Shown here piece after piece: positions 55,072 to 64,000 of a stretch of 64,000 nt of DNA. The position numbers and the translations under genes were made by a program. Numbering within the stretch: position 1 is the stretch's first letter; every line of letters begins with the position of its first letter. Below the pieces are notes generated by a model. The model worked only from the letters and a program-made list of their open reading frames with translations. It did no database searches and had not been told where the DNA came from. Source of the stretch: Bin80 sp965215475 (lineage in GTDB: Bacteria; Bacteroidota; Rhodothermia; Rhodothermales; Bin80); NCBI GenBank assembly GCA_965215475.1, contig OZ244061.1:1674001-1738000 (forward strand), in the 5' to 3' direction.

Positions 55072-56325
55072 CTAGTCCATCATTTTCCGTAGAAAGGCTG
55101 GAACGGTATCTGTCGGAGATGGATCTTTCTTTTTAGATGGAACATTGTCTTCATCCAAGTACCTGATTTTTCCCGCTCCAAGACCTACATTTTTTTTGGG
55201 TTCCGCTAATCCGCGCCGCTCCCAAGCGGGTTTATCCAAGACTTTAAGGTTGTCTTCGCCTTTGTAACCAATGTCCTCTTGTTCAAGGACTAATTTTTTG
55301 TGCGCTTCATTCTTGGATATATCCACCCGATCAAAACCGGTTGCAACAATCGTGATCCGCATCTTCCCGTCCATCTCAGAATCAACAACGACCCCCGTAA
55401 TGATCTCAGCATCTGCACCGGCTTCTTCCTTAATGACCGACATGGCGGCATTGACCTCCTTTATGGGAATCGAACCGGCCGTTAGATTAACCAATACGTT
55501 GCGAGCACCTGAAATTGATATCCCATCCATGAGAGGACTTGAAATCGCATCCAACGTAATCGTCGCAGCTCCAATTTTTATCTCCCCCGTTCCAACCCCC
55601 ATAATTGCGGTCCCACTATCTTTGATGGTGGTCCGTACATCGGCGAAATCAAGATTAATTAAGCCCGTTTTAGTAATCAGATCACTAATTCCACGAGTAG
55701 CATCCGAGAGCACACTATCCGCTCTGTGGAATGCGTCGGCAAGATTGGTGGTCTCATCTGCGATATCAAGGAGCCTTTCATTCGGAATTACAATCAGGGT
55801 ATCCACATTATTCTGGAGGCGTTCAATTCCAGCCAGAGCATACTCCATCCGTTGTTTATTTTCGAACTCAAAGGGTTTGGTGACAATCGCTACCACTAGA
55901 ATCCCCAGTCTCCGTGCAATATCGGAGACAATACTCACTCCTCCGGTTCCTGTACCTCCACCCATGCCTGCGGTCACAAAGATTAGATCAAACCCATGCA
56001 AGGCAGTTTCAATCTCATCAATGCATTCCATCATCGCCTGCACACCTACTTCGGGCTTCGCTCCTGCACCTAATCCCTTGGTAAGCTTCCGGCCCGCTTG
56101 AATCTTGTGCTTCGCCTGACTCTTCATCAGATCTTGGGCATCGGTATTGATTACCATAAATTCAACGGCTTCCAAGCCATTTTCAATCATACTGTTGACA
56201 GCATTGCCACCACCTCCACCAACACCTACAACGCAAATTTTTGCGACACTCTGGTATTCGGCGTCAAAAGTGAAACGGGTTTTTTTCTGTGTTCCCATAA
56301 TCTCGTTCGGTTCCATTCTGATCAA
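55072..56325 (-). CDS. ftsZ: cell division protein FtsZ
   Basis: The tubulin-like GTPase that forms the division ring. Its 417 residues include the GTP-binding core ICVVGVGGGGGNAVNSMI, the tubulin signature AGMGGGTGTGGVSIVSD and the T7 loop NLDFADVRTTIKDSGTAIMG. The C-terminal linker is short and the protein ends in DTVPAFLRKMMD, a conserved C-terminal peptide that binds FtsA. The Met at residue 10 (MGTQKKTRF) is an alternative start. It is the last dcw gene on this strand. Confidence 0.97.
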   Translation of the reverse strand: MIRMEPNEIMGTQKKTRFTFDAEYQSVAKICVVGVGGGGGNAVNSMIENGLEAVEFMVINTDAQDLMKSQAKHKIQAGRKLTKGLGAGAKPEVGVQAMMECIDEIETALHGFDLIFVTAGMGGGTGTGGVSIVSDIARRLGILVVAIVTKPFEFENKQRMEYALAGIERLQNNVDTLIVIPNERLLDIADETTNLADAFHRADSVLSDATRGISDLITKTGLINLDFADVRTTIKDSGTAIMGVGTGEIKIGAATITLDAISSPLMDGISISGARNVLVNLTAGSIPIKEVNAAMSVIKEEAGADAEIITGVVVDSEMDGKMRITIVATGFDRVDISKNEAHKKLVLEQEDIGYKGEDNLKVLDKPAWERRGLAEPKKNVGLGAGKIRYLDEDNVPSKKKDPSPTDTVPAFLRKMMD

Positions 56326-56343
56326 ATAATGTATTGAGTTATA

Positions 56344-57618
56344 TTAAAGTTCATCAAACCAGCCTTTCATGCGGCCGACAATTTTGCCCCACGAGCCTCC
56401 TCCTTTTTCGGAAGAATCGATGGTGCCAGGGAGTCTTCTAGCTGAACCATCTTGCATGACAGAGTTCTTCATTTTTGGAGAAAGTCCATAAAGAACCAGA
56501 CCGATACTCGTAGCGTATTTGGGGTCGGATACTTCTTGCCAGAGCCCACCTCCCCGATGTGTCGGAAAGCCGACACGTGTTTCAAGCCCAAGGACTTCAT
56601 TTGCTAATTCTTTGGTTCCCGGGATCAAGGACCCTCCACCGGTTAGAACTGCACCTGCAGAGAGATGCTTGCCATATCCGCTCCGACGAATTTCGATCGC
56701 AGCGATCTCCAGGATCTCTTCCAGTCGAGGTTGAATGATCTGTGCCAATGTGCTGGAACCAATCGTTTTTTCCTGTCTTCCTCCCAGCCCCGGAATCTGT
56801 ATCTGATTGTCATCGTCTGTAAGATCAACCATTGCGCAGCCAAACTGACATTTCAACTGCTCGGCATGGTTACGCATGACTCCTAATCCCTTCCGAATAT
56901 CCTCCGTAACATTGTTCCCTGCAACAGCGATGACGGCCGTATGTCGAATGGTTCGATCTTCAAAGACCGCAACATCGGTCGTTCCACCACCGATATCAAT
57001 CAACACAACCCCAACCTCTTTCTCATCCGTATGCAGAACACTGAACGAACTGGCCAATGGCTCAAGTACAACATCCGTGACCTGATAGCCTGCTTTCTCG
57101 ATGCATCGATAAATATTTCTCGCTGCAGAGACCAGACCCGTAATAATATGGACGTTGGCTTCAAGGCGTACGCCACTCATCCCAACGGGATCCAGGACAC
57201 CATCCTGGCCGTCCACGATAAATTCCTGTGGGATAATGTGCAGGATTTCCCGATCTGCGGGCATCGCGACATGCGCCGTATCCTCAATCAGTCGCTTGAC
57301 ATCTTTCTCTGTAATCGAGTGGTCACGGTTGGTGATCGTAACCACTCCTCGACTCTGAAAGCTTTGGATATGATCACCCGCGATTCCTACAATTACATTC
57401 TGAACTTCTACATCAGCCGCACGCTCTGCAGCTGAGATTGCTTTCTGGACAGAGGCAACCGTCTTGTCAATGTTGACTACAACACCACGATTCAATCCAT
57501 CAGATTCAGCGATCCCGATACCTAAAACATTAATTTTCCCTAATTCATCAGATTCGGCAACGACAGCACATACTTTCGTCGTGCCTATATCCATTCCGAC
57601 TACAATTTGATCATGCAT
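56344..57618 (-). CDS. ftsA: cell division protein FtsA
   Basis: An actin-like ATPase that anchors FtsZ to the membrane, 424 residues. It has the phosphate-1 loop VVGMDIGTTKVCAVVAE, the FtsA-specific 1C domain (VQNVIVGIAGDHI), phosphate-2 loop VLIDIGGGTTDVAVFED and adenosine loop LTGGGSLIPG. The protein ends in KIVGRMKGWFDEL, the amphipathic membrane-targeting helix. It lies 18 bases before ftsZ. Confidence 0.96.
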   Translation of the reverse strand: MHDQIVVGMDIGTTKVCAVVAESDELGKINVLGIGIAESDGLNRGVVVNIDKTVASVQKAISAAERAADVEVQNVIVGIAGDHIQSFQSRGVVTITNRDHSITEKDVKRLIEDTAHVAMPADREILHIIPQEFIVDGQDGVLDPVGMSGVRLEANVHIITGLVSAARNIYRCIEKAGYQVTDVVLEPLASSFSVLHTDEKEVGVVLIDIGGGTTDVAVFEDRTIRHTAVIAVAGNNVTEDIRKGLGVMRNHAEQLKCQFGCAMVDLTDDDNQIQIPGLGGRQEKTIGSSTLAQIIQPRLEEILEIAAIEIRRSGYGKHLSAGAVLTGGGSLIPGTKELANEVLGLETRVGFPTHRGGGLWQEVSDPKYATSIGLVLYGLSPKMKNSVMQDGSARRLPGTIDSSEKGGGSWGKIVGRMKGWFDEL

Positions 57619-57633
57619 GTTCGTGATAGTTAG

Positions 57634-58353
57634 CTATATCGGATTTTCTATCGTTACGATTTGTCCTTGAAATCTCAAGTCAATGACTTCGATCTTTCGG
57701 CTTTCATGAGATCGTATTCGCTGCTCCCAGAATGCATACAGTTTTTGCAATCTCTCTTCCCATGCTGTACTACCTAGATGTATCACCGTGATCTGATCTG
57801 CACGGGGAAAACGCATGGTCATGGACAAACTGTCTTCGGTTAGTTCAAATTCAGAAACCAGAGAGTCGATCTCCGCAGGAAGCCGTGGTAGCATGGTGAG
57901 GAGATCCCGCAGGGCTTGGTTATTTACAGGCAATAATGCACGGTATGGAATCATGCTTGCCCGCAAGAGTGGCACATCAAAGATCATCTGTGTATGTGTC
58001 GGCATCATATAGCCAAATTCGTCTAGATAGTATGCAGGTTTTCCTGTCGTCGTGAGAATCAATAAATGTGGTTGACGCTCCATTACCTCTACTCGTACCG
58101 TTCCGGATGGATAACAGACTGCGCGAACTTCCCGGACCCATGGATGCCGCTGGATCCGGTCAACGACCAACGGGGGACTGAAAGTGTCGTGAATAAGTTT
58201 GTGAATTTCGTCTGGATCCGTATACTCGGCACCTAATATTGTAACTTCGCTACACGGACGCTGCCACAAATAAGACCATCCGATACTCGCGCCAATACAG
58301 ATCGGAAGAGTAATCGCAAGGAAAGTCAAAATGCGTCTCTGTTTACGTGTCAT
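57634..58353 (-). CDS. ftsQ: cell division protein FtsQ/DivIB
   Basis: A 239-residue bitopic membrane protein. A short basic cytoplasmic tail (MTRKQRR) is followed by one transmembrane helix (ILTFLAITLPICIGASIGWS). The POTRA domain has SEVTILGAEYTDPDEIHKLI and the FtsQ-specific beta domain has VEVMERQPHLLIL and YYLDEFGYMM. The family is poorly conserved, so the position between murC and ftsA is important evidence. Confidence 0.88.
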   Translation of the reverse strand: MTRKQRRILTFLAITLPICIGASIGWSYLWQRPCSEVTILGAEYTDPDEIHKLIHDTFSPPLVVDRIQRHPWVREVRAVCYPSGTVRVEVMERQPHLLILTTTGKPAYYLDEFGYMMPTHTQMIFDVPLLRASMIPYRALLPVNNQALRDLLTMLPRLPAEIDSLVSEFELTEDSLSMTMRFPRADQITVIHLGSTAWEERLQKLYAFWEQRIRSHESRKIEVIDLRFQGQIVTIENPI

Positions 58354-58357
58354 GATC

Positions 58358-59785
58358 TTAGGCGGCTACACTTCGACAAAGTTGTTCCGTGAACTTGCGA
58401 GCGGTTCGCCAGATATCCCCTGCGCCCATGAATAGGACCACATCACCGGGCTCACAGGTATTCTGTAAAATTGGTAGTACCTTCTCCTTCCGCTCCGCAT
58501 AACGCACATCTCGATGCCCCCGAACCGTAGCTAATTCTGCAATCATCTTCCCGGTAACTCCGGGGATTGGTGTTTCCCGAGCCGCATAGATCTCTGTCAC
58601 GATCAGGATATCTGCATTGAAAAATGAGCAGGCAAATTGATCCCTGAAATCGTTCGTGCGCGAATATAAGTGAGGTTGAAAAATTCCCACAATCCGGCGA
58701 TCCGGATATCCCTCACTTGCAGCCTTGAGAGTTGCAAGAACTTCCGTTGGATGATGGGCATAATCGTCGATGACCAGTATGTCATCCTTCTCTCCCAGAA
58801 TCTGAAATCTTCTTTGGACGCCAGTAAAGGTTTCCAATCCCGACTTGATGGAATCAAAAGAAATATCAAGCTCCAATCCAACCGCGACTGCAGCTAGCGC
58901 ATTTTGTACATTGTGCAATCCCATTGCACGGAGTCGAATAGATCCTAGCAGCTTGCCAAATACAAGCACGTCAAAATGAGTAGATTGCCCCGTTTGTCTT
59001 ACCTTTTCGGCCCGTACCATTGCCTGCCGAGAAGTGCCGTAGGTGATCAACCTACGATCAATATCATCCAGGATTGTCTGGACACCGGGATCATCCAGGC
59101 AGACGATAGCAGCTCCAAAGAACGGCACACTTCGAGCAAACGCGGCAAAGGCTTTATAGAGTTCCTCCAGATCGCCGTAAATCTCCAAATGATCGGCTTC
59201 AATGGTTGTGATGACGGCTAAGGCAGGAGTGAGCCGCAAAAAAGTGCGGTCATATTCATCTGCTTCAATCACGATAATATCTCCCTCGCCACTGACAGCA
59301 TTCGTGTTGAGTTCCGTCACTTTCCCCCCAACAATGACGGTGGGATCAAATCCTCCCTCTGTGACCACATGCCCCACCATACTGGTTGCTGTTGTTTTTC
59401 CGTGGGTCCCGGCGACGCCTATTCCATATTTCATGCGCATGAGTTCGCCAAGCATTTCTGATCGGGGGATCAGGGGAATCCGATGCGAAATCGCAGCTTG
59501 TGTCTCGGTGTTTTGATGCACATCCACTGCAGATGAATAGACGACCACATCTGCCCCGAGAACATGTTTTTTGTCATGCCCTTCGTAGATCAATGCCCCC
59601 TGATCTACAAGTTTGTCCGTCAATTCGCTCAAATTCAGATCGGAGCCGGTTATCTGGTACCCTCTCGCCAAAAGTACAGAGGCAATCGAGCTCATTCCGA
59701 TGCCACCAATACCGACCATGTGAACATGGCGTATTCGTCCAAGAAAAGGTTGTCGGCGTTGAGAATTCATGCTGTTTCCTTCCAT
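58358..59785 (-). CDS. murC: UDP-N-acetylmuramate--L-alanine ligase
   Basis: Adds the first residue (L-Ala) of the peptidoglycan stem peptide. The 475 residues contain the N-terminal Rossmann loop HMVGIGGIGMSSIASVLLARG, the ATP loop GVAGTHGKTTATSMVGHV, the central IEADEYDRTFL and the C-terminal VIDDYAHHPTEVLATL. The start at 59785 overlaps murG by 19 bases; the Met six codons later (MNSQRRQ) would nearly remove the overlap. A 52-base piece of this gene is duplicated at 4910-4961. Confidence 0.96.
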   Translation of the reverse strand: MEGNSMNSQRRQPFLGRIRHVHMVGIGGIGMSSIASVLLARGYQITGSDLNLSELTDKLVDQGALIYEGHDKKHVLGADVVVYSSAVDVHQNTETQAAISHRIPLIPRSEMLGELMRMKYGIGVAGTHGKTTATSMVGHVVTEGGFDPTVIVGGKVTELNTNAVSGEGDIIVIEADEYDRTFLRLTPALAVITTIEADHLEIYGDLEELYKAFAAFARSVPFFGAAIVCLDDPGVQTILDDIDRRLITYGTSRQAMVRAEKVRQTGQSTHFDVLVFGKLLGSIRLRAMGLHNVQNALAAVAVGLELDISFDSIKSGLETFTGVQRRFQILGEKDDILVIDDYAHHPTEVLATLKAASEGYPDRRIVGIFQPHLYSRTNDFRDQFACSFFNADILIVTEIYAARETPIPGVTGKMIAELATVRGHRDVRYAERKEKVLPILQNTCEPGDVVLFMGAGDIWRTARKFTEQLCRSVAA

Positions 59786-60870
59786 CCAACCAAGGTCAGA
59801 ACATCTTTCGCGATCGTCATGGCGGCTTGAGGTTTCGCGGCATTGCGTGCTTTTTCTGCCATCCTGTTTCTTCTTTCAGGATCTGCCAACAGAGCAGGGA
59901 CCTGGATCAGGAATGCATTCAAAAGATCTTCTTCAGGCACAAACATTGCCGCTCCAAGACGTTCCATACTGCGGGCATTTTTCGTCTGATGATCCTCCGC
60001 TACATGTATCGATGGAACCAATACCGCCGGAGTTGCCGTGCATAAAAGTTCACTACATGTGAGAGCTCCCGATCGCGCTAGAACCAGATCGCATGCAGCG
60101 TAAAACAATTCCATTCGGTCCACGTACTTTATCACACGTAGCCTTGAGTGCTCTTTCTTCCGCATTCGCTCATAGTAGAGATTCCCCGTCTGCCAGATAA
60201 TATGAAGGTCGGGGATAGAGAGTATCTGCTTGGAAACCTGCAACATCGCTTCATTGATGGCTTGACTTCCTAGGGATCCTCCGAAAACGAAAAGCACCTT
60301 GGCAGCCTGAGGAAGTTTTAGAGCTTTCCTGGCAGATTCGCGGGTAATTGTCGTAGATAGCTCTTTGCGTACAGGATTGCCACTGATGCGGCAACGCCCC
60401 TCAGGAAACCAGATATTTGCCTCTTCAAATGCAATGTGAACCTGTGCGGCACGGCGTCCAAGAATCCGATTGGTTCTCCCAGCATAGGCATTCTGTTCTT
60501 GGGCAACCGTTGGCCGTTTACGCATGCTGGCGGCCCATAAGACTGGCCCAGACACATATCCGCCGGTCCCGACGGCAACATCCGCATCAAAATCTTGCAC
60601 CAACTGATAGCTTTGCCAAAGCCCCATTGCTAACTTAAAGGGAAATCCTACATTTCGTAGGAGTTGTTTGCGGTGGAATCCACTAACGGTAATGGGGTGA
60701 ATTTCAAAGCCTGCATCCGGGACTGCATTCCACTCCAGGTGATCCCGCGTTCCCGCAAAAGCAATAGCACTCATTGGTTCCAGTGCGCGGATTGCCTGCG
60801 CAATCGCAATCGCCGGGTAGACGTGGCCACCAGTGCCACCCCCAGCCAATAAGATGCGTGGTGGTCTCAT
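59767..60870 (-). CDS. murG: UDP-N-acetylglucosamine--undecaprenyl-PP-MurNAc-pentapeptide transferase
   Basis: A GT28 glycosyltransferase that makes lipid II from lipid I at the inner membrane face. The 367 residues show ILLAGGGTGGHVYPAIAIAQ (G-loop 1), GTGGYVSGPVLWAA (G-loop 2), VFGGSLGSQAINEAM (G-loop 3) and the donor-site LARSGALTCSELL. It overlaps ftsW by 4 bases. Confidence 0.96.
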   Translation of the reverse strand: MRPPRILLAGGGTGGHVYPAIAIAQAIRALEPMSAIAFAGTRDHLEWNAVPDAGFEIHPITVSGFHRKQLLRNVGFPFKLAMGLWQSYQLVQDFDADVAVGTGGYVSGPVLWAASMRKRPTVAQEQNAYAGRTNRILGRRAAQVHIAFEEANIWFPEGRCRISGNPVRKELSTTITRESARKALKLPQAAKVLFVFGGSLGSQAINEAMLQVSKQILSIPDLHIIWQTGNLYYERMRKKEHSRLRVIKYVDRMELFYAACDLVLARSGALTCSELLCTATPAVLVPSIHVAEDHQTKNARSMERLGAAMFVPEEDLLNAFLIQVPALLADPERRNRMAEKARNAAKPQAAMTIAKDVLTLVGWKETA

Positions 60871-62018
60871 TGGCGGTTCAATTGTCTAGAAATGTTAAGT
60901 AGGATTCCAAGCAGGATGCCCGCTGCAAGCATTGAAGTTCCACCATAGGAAATCAGAGGAAGAGGAAGCCCCGTGACAGGCAGAATTCCCACCGAGACAC
61001 CTGCATGAAGTAATGTGTACAAGAACAGCATCGTTGTACAGCCAATCGCTAAGAACAAACCCAAGGGATCAATGGCATCCCGCGCAATCCGTAGAAAGCC
61101 CCGCAAGAGGATCATCACAAACAGGCCAAGGAGAACAAGACTTCCTACAATCCCATATTCTTCGGAGATAATGGCGAAAATGAAGTCATTATAGGGGGTT
61201 GGAAGGAAATCCCGTTGAATGCTTTTGCCAGGTCCTCGTCCAGTCCATCCCCCCATTGCAAGCGCAATCCTAGCCTGATGTGCCTGATAGCCTTCTGCTT
61301 GTACGTTTAATGCTTCAACCTCTTCTGTATTCGTGAAGATTCTCAGATTCAGATAGGATTCAACTCTTTGCGCCCGGTTCGGAGAGGTAAGAAGCATCAA
61401 AAATATGCATACAAAACCGAATAAAAAACCTCCGCCAATGTAGTATAGGCTCACCCGGCCGACATAAAGCATCACCATTGCAGAGAGTAGAACAAGGAAA
61501 GCGGTCGATAGATCTTCAAGTCCGATCAACCCAACCGTCAGAAACGTCCAGAAAAATAGCGGAAGAACGCTCTTAATAACGTGATGGATATATTCCTGCT
61601 TTCGAACCAGGAGTACAGCAAGGTTCACAATCAGTGCGATTTTTGCCAAATCAGAAGGCTGAAGGCTGAAGATGCCAAACTGGAAGGCGCGAGTCGCGCC
61701 TCCGTACGTGACTCCAAAGGTGCGGACCAATACCAGTAGGAGTAAAGAACCGATCAGGAAAAGTTTCGACCAGCGCGCAATATGATGATAATCCACTCTG
61801 CTCAAGGCGATCATCGTTACGAGCGCAAGGCCTACCCGGAGCGAGTGACGCAGAAGAAATTGCTCTGTATCTCCATCCGCTTTCACTTCGGCCAGAAAGG
61901 CAATGGCACTGTAAACGGCCAATACCCCAATCGCCGAAAGCAAAAGTACGATCCAGAGGACATAATTATCCATTGGAGCAAGTTTTTGGAGATATATAGT
62001 ATGGGTTTGGTTCGCCAT
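60867..62018 (-). CDS. ftsW: septal peptidoglycan polymerase FtsW
   Basis: A SEDS-family glycosyltransferase, 383 residues with about ten transmembrane helices. FGIFSLQPSDLAKIALIV is the conserved segment after helix 3, and PTPYNDFIFAIISEEYGIVG and GLPLPLISYGGTSMLA are SEDS signatures. The Asp in GLIGLEDLSTAFLVLLSAM corresponds to the conserved catalytic region. Its place between murD and murG assigns it as FtsW, not RodA. Confidence 0.95.
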   Translation of the reverse strand: MANQTHTIYLQKLAPMDNYVLWIVLLLSAIGVLAVYSAIAFLAEVKADGDTEQFLLRHSLRVGLALVTMIALSRVDYHHIARWSKLFLIGSLLLLVLVRTFGVTYGGATRAFQFGIFSLQPSDLAKIALIVNLAVLLVRKQEYIHHVIKSVLPLFFWTFLTVGLIGLEDLSTAFLVLLSAMVMLYVGRVSLYYIGGGFLFGFVCIFLMLLTSPNRAQRVESYLNLRIFTNTEEVEALNVQAEGYQAHQARIALAMGGWTGRGPGKSIQRDFLPTPYNDFIFAIISEEYGIVGSLVLLGLFVMILLRGFLRIARDAIDPLGLFLAIGCTTMLFLYTLLHAGVSVGILPVTGLPLPLISYGGTSMLAAGILLGILLNISRQLNRQ

Positions 62019-62020
62019 GA

Positions 62021-63376
62021 CTAGAAACTCTCCACAATGCGGCGAAAGTGTGCTCCCCGCTCTATGTAGTTGGAAAACAAATCAAAGGAGGCGCATGCCG
62101 GACTAAGAAGCACTACATCTCCGGCACTTGCGCATCTTCGCGCATGTTGTGTTGCTTCGTCCAATGTCTTGGCTTCCAGTGCATGTTTGGTGTGAGGGCC
62201 AAGCTCTCGGAGCACTTTGGATGCACTTTCGCCAAAGGCAACCACAGTATGCACCTTTTTGGTAATCAGGGGCTTGATGATGTCATAATCATTCCCTTTG
62301 TCCCGACCACCAACAAGGAGCACAATCGGTGCATCAAAACTCAGTAGTGCATACCAAAGTGCATTCACATTAGTTGCTTTTGAGTCGTTTACATAGGTGA
62401 CTCCACTTAACTGACGGATGATTTCAAGTCGATGATCTACTCCGGTGAATCGTTGCAGGCTTTCACGGAGGATGGCATTGGTCAGGCCAAGGGCTTGACC
62501 TGCTAGCGCAGCGGCTAGAGAATTACTGATATTGTGCGGACCAGAGAGTCCCAATTCCTGTGTAGGTAAGAGTGCATGTTTCTGGAGATGAATCATGTCC
62601 TGAATGGCACTTGCGCCACTCGAAAGTTCTACTTGCCTACTGAATGGGAGCCCCTGTACATCATGGGTAGTGATAAAATATTCGACACGCTTTCGTACCA
62701 GCGTGTCATCGTAGTTATAGATCACGGTATTGGCATCTGATTGATTTTCATAGATGCGGAGTTTACTCTTGGCATAGCATTCAAAGTGGCCACCGTACCT
62801 GTCCAGATGGTCCGGTGTAATATTGAGGATCACACTCACGTCTGGACGGAACGTGTTGATATGATCTAGCTGGAAGCTGGATACCTCAAGAACAACGATC
62901 GAGTCTGCATGCAGGCCTTGGATATGTTCGGATAATGGGCTTCCAATATTCCCGGCAACCACCGTATGACGATTAGCAGCCTTCATCATGTGTCCTACAA
63001 GCGAGGCGGTCGTAGTCTTTCCATTGGTTCCAGTGATGGCAACAATCTGCCCACATGCGAACCAGGAGGCAACTTCAAGCTCTGAGTAGACAGGTATCCC
63101 CCTGGCCAGAGCAGCCTGGACAGGGGGAGCTGTCGTAGGTACTCCTGGGCTGATGACCAGAAAATCCGCTGCCAGGATTGCTTCGGTATGCCCATGTGTT
63201 TCCACGTTAATTCCTTTATGTTTACACCATCTCAGTGTCTTTGCATCCAGGGGGCCATGGTCCGAAAGCAAGACTTTGGCACCGGTTCGAGTCAACAGAT
63301 CTGCAACCGCGCGCCCGCTTCGGGCCGCTCCCAGAACCGTGACGTGTTTTCCTGCAACGTTATAGGGCTGTGTCAT
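62021..63376 (-). CDS. murD: UDP-N-acetylmuramoylalanine--D-glutamate ligase
   Basis: Adds D-Glu to UDP-MurNAc-L-Ala. The 451 residues contain the N-terminal VTVLGAARSGRAVADLLTR, the ATP loop VAITGTNGKTTTASLVGHMM, VLEVSSFQL, ILNITPDHLDRYGG and the C-terminal YVNDSKATNVNALWYAL. It overlaps mraY by 4 bases and ends 2 bases before the ftsW start. Confidence 0.96.
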   Translation of the reverse strand: MTQPYNVAGKHVTVLGAARSGRAVADLLTRTGAKVLLSDHGPLDAKTLRWCKHKGINVETHGHTEAILAADFLVISPGVPTTAPPVQAALARGIPVYSELEVASWFACGQIVAITGTNGKTTTASLVGHMMKAANRHTVVAGNIGSPLSEHIQGLHADSIVVLEVSSFQLDHINTFRPDVSVILNITPDHLDRYGGHFECYAKSKLRIYENQSDANTVIYNYDDTLVRKRVEYFITTHDVQGLPFSRQVELSSGASAIQDMIHLQKHALLPTQELGLSGPHNISNSLAAALAGQALGLTNAILRESLQRFTGVDHRLEIIRQLSGVTYVNDSKATNVNALWYALLSFDAPIVLLVGGRDKGNDYDIIKPLITKKVHTVVAFGESASKVLRELGPHTKHALEAKTLDEATQHARRCASAGDVVLLSPACASFDLFSNYIERGAHFRRIVESF

Positions 63377-64000
63377 CGGATTCGAAGTGAGAGTAGAGTT
63401 GCCAACATGGTGATGACGGTCACAAGGCAGAAACGAGTAACAATTTTCACCTCATGCATGCCTTTTGCCTCATAATGGTGATGTAGCGGGGCCATACGGA
63501 AGATCCGCTTTCCCGTGCCCGTCTTGCGGCGGGTATAGCGGAAATACGTCGTCTGTAGAATCACCGATAGGGTTTCCACAAAAAAGACAGCGCAAAGAAA
63601 TGGCAACAGAAGCTCTTTTTTGACCATCACGGCAACGACTGCAATGGCAGCTCCTAGGGACAGCGATCCGGTATCTCCCATAAAGACCGTAGCCGGATAC
63701 CCATTAAACCACAGAAACCCCAGGCATGCAACACACATCGCGGCGGCAAAAATCGTCAGTTCCCCTGCACCTGGCAGGTACAGTACTCCTAGATAGGAAG
63801 AAAACCCTACGTGTCCAGAGATATAGGTAAGAGCGACCAGTCCCATGGCAATGATTGCCGCAACTCCTGCCGCTAGGCCATCCAATCCATCTGTCAAGTT
63901 GACGGCATTGGAGGTGGCGGTGACAATGAACATGGTCATCGGGATGAAGAAGACCCACCCGAGATCCATACTTCCTGGAAATGTATTGCCCAGAATATTA
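63373..64000 (-). CDS. mraY: phospho-N-acetylmuramoyl-pentapeptide transferase, N-terminus outside window
   Basis: The integral membrane enzyme that makes lipid I. About 209 C-terminal residues are visible and the frame is open to the window edge (NILGNTFPGSMDLG precedes the first internal Met). SNAVNLTDGLDGLAAG holds the catalytic Asp region, FMGDTGSLSLGAAIAV is the next acidic site, and RMAPLHHHYEAKG is the C-terminal HHH motif. At least five membrane helices remain in this part. Confidence 0.95.
   Translation of the reverse strand, partial: NILGNTFPGSMDLGWVFFIPMTMFIVTATSNAVNLTDGLDGLAAGVAAIIAMGLVALTYISGHVGFSSYLGVLYLPGAGELTIFAAAMCVACLGFLWFNGYPATVFMGDTGSLSLGAAIAVVAVMVKKELLLPFLCAVFFVETLSVILQTTYFRYTRRKTGTGKRIFRMAPLHHHYEAKGMHEVKIVTRFCLVTVITMLATLLSLRIR

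Noticed and set aside
55271..56101. A long plus-strand reading frame opposite ftsZ
   Set aside because: It is an antisense shadow of ftsZ created by its codon usage; it has no start context or homologous motif.
1..64000. CRISPR arrays or cas genes
   Set aside because: No regularly spaced direct repeats and no Cas protein motifs were seen; TnpB is the only RuvC nuclease of that lineage.
1..64000. Avoidance of GATATC sites because of the EcoRV-like enzyme
   Set aside because: Several GATATC sites are present (for example near 6607, 6641, 31600 and 36900), so no avoidance is visible; a proper count against expectation was not possible.

Overview
The window looks like a chromosome segment of a Bacteroidota/Rhodothermota-type bacterium. 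The evidence is two SusC/SusD outer-membrane uptake pairs, Bacteroidota-type -7 boxes (TAnnTTTG) upstream of both susC genes and carA, a DUF2480 protein, a GWxTD-domain protein, CRTAC1/ASPIC-UnbV FG-GAP repeat proteins and a PKD-OmpA protein. No rRNA or marker phylogeny is available here, so order or genus cannot be stated.

Layout. 1-727: edge-truncated ISL3-type transposase. 0.9-8.7 kb: housekeeping and small accessory genes (sulfatase, aminotransferase, HAD phosphatase, VOC protein, hipA-hipB toxin-antitoxin pair, two unknown small genes, aroA). 8.7-12.6 kb (minus): a CRTAC1 gene broken by a frameshift, a GWxTD protein and a short MGMT-like protein. 12.6-18 kb: a mobile island with an internally deleted IS1634-type element, an EcoRV-like restriction-modification pair translationally coupled to an ISXO2/IS1595 transposase, and a TnpB-bearing element inserted in that transposase. 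18-28.4 kb (minus): a 1203-residue FG-GAP lipoprotein, an IS630 remnant, a small lipoprotein and the first SusD/SusC pair. 28.6-33.8 kb (plus): carA-carB-yebC-ruvC. 33.8-37.3 kb: a second mobile/defence island with an ISXO2 remnant, a DNA methyltransferase and a restriction-type nuclease gene split by a second, intact copy of the TnpB element. 37.7-44.7 kb (plus): a small Tudor-like protein, an ABC exporter, ogt (minus), tig, clpP, tRNA-Glu(CUC) (minus), a cysteine desulfurase and DUF2480. 45.2-50.1 kb (minus): second SusD/SusC pair. 50.4-52.7 kb (minus): a PARIS-like AAA ATPase/DUF4435 defence module with a broken ATPase gene. 53.1-64 kb (minus): PKD-OmpA protein, rpsT and the dcw cluster in transcription order mraY-murD-ftsW-murG-murC-ftsQ-ftsA-ftsZ.

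Most striking observation. Two copies of a TnpB element have no TnpA and no IS605-like ends. Each is bounded by about 20-23 bp terminal inverted repeats and an 8-bp target duplication, which fits an IS1595-type DDE transposase. One copy sits inside an ISXO2/IS1595-family transposase and the other inside the nuclease gene of a restriction-modification pair. Both R-M pairs lie directly downstream of, and in the same orientation as, ISXO2-type transposase sequence; in the EcoRV-like case the transposase stop overlaps the methyltransferase start as ATGA. This suggests R-M modules carried as passengers of IS1595-type transposons and repeatedly hit by an IS1595-mobilised TnpB gene.

Several loci are decaying: the CRTAC1 gene, IS1634, IS630, ISXO2, TnpB copy 1, the second R-M nuclease and the PARIS-like ATPase.
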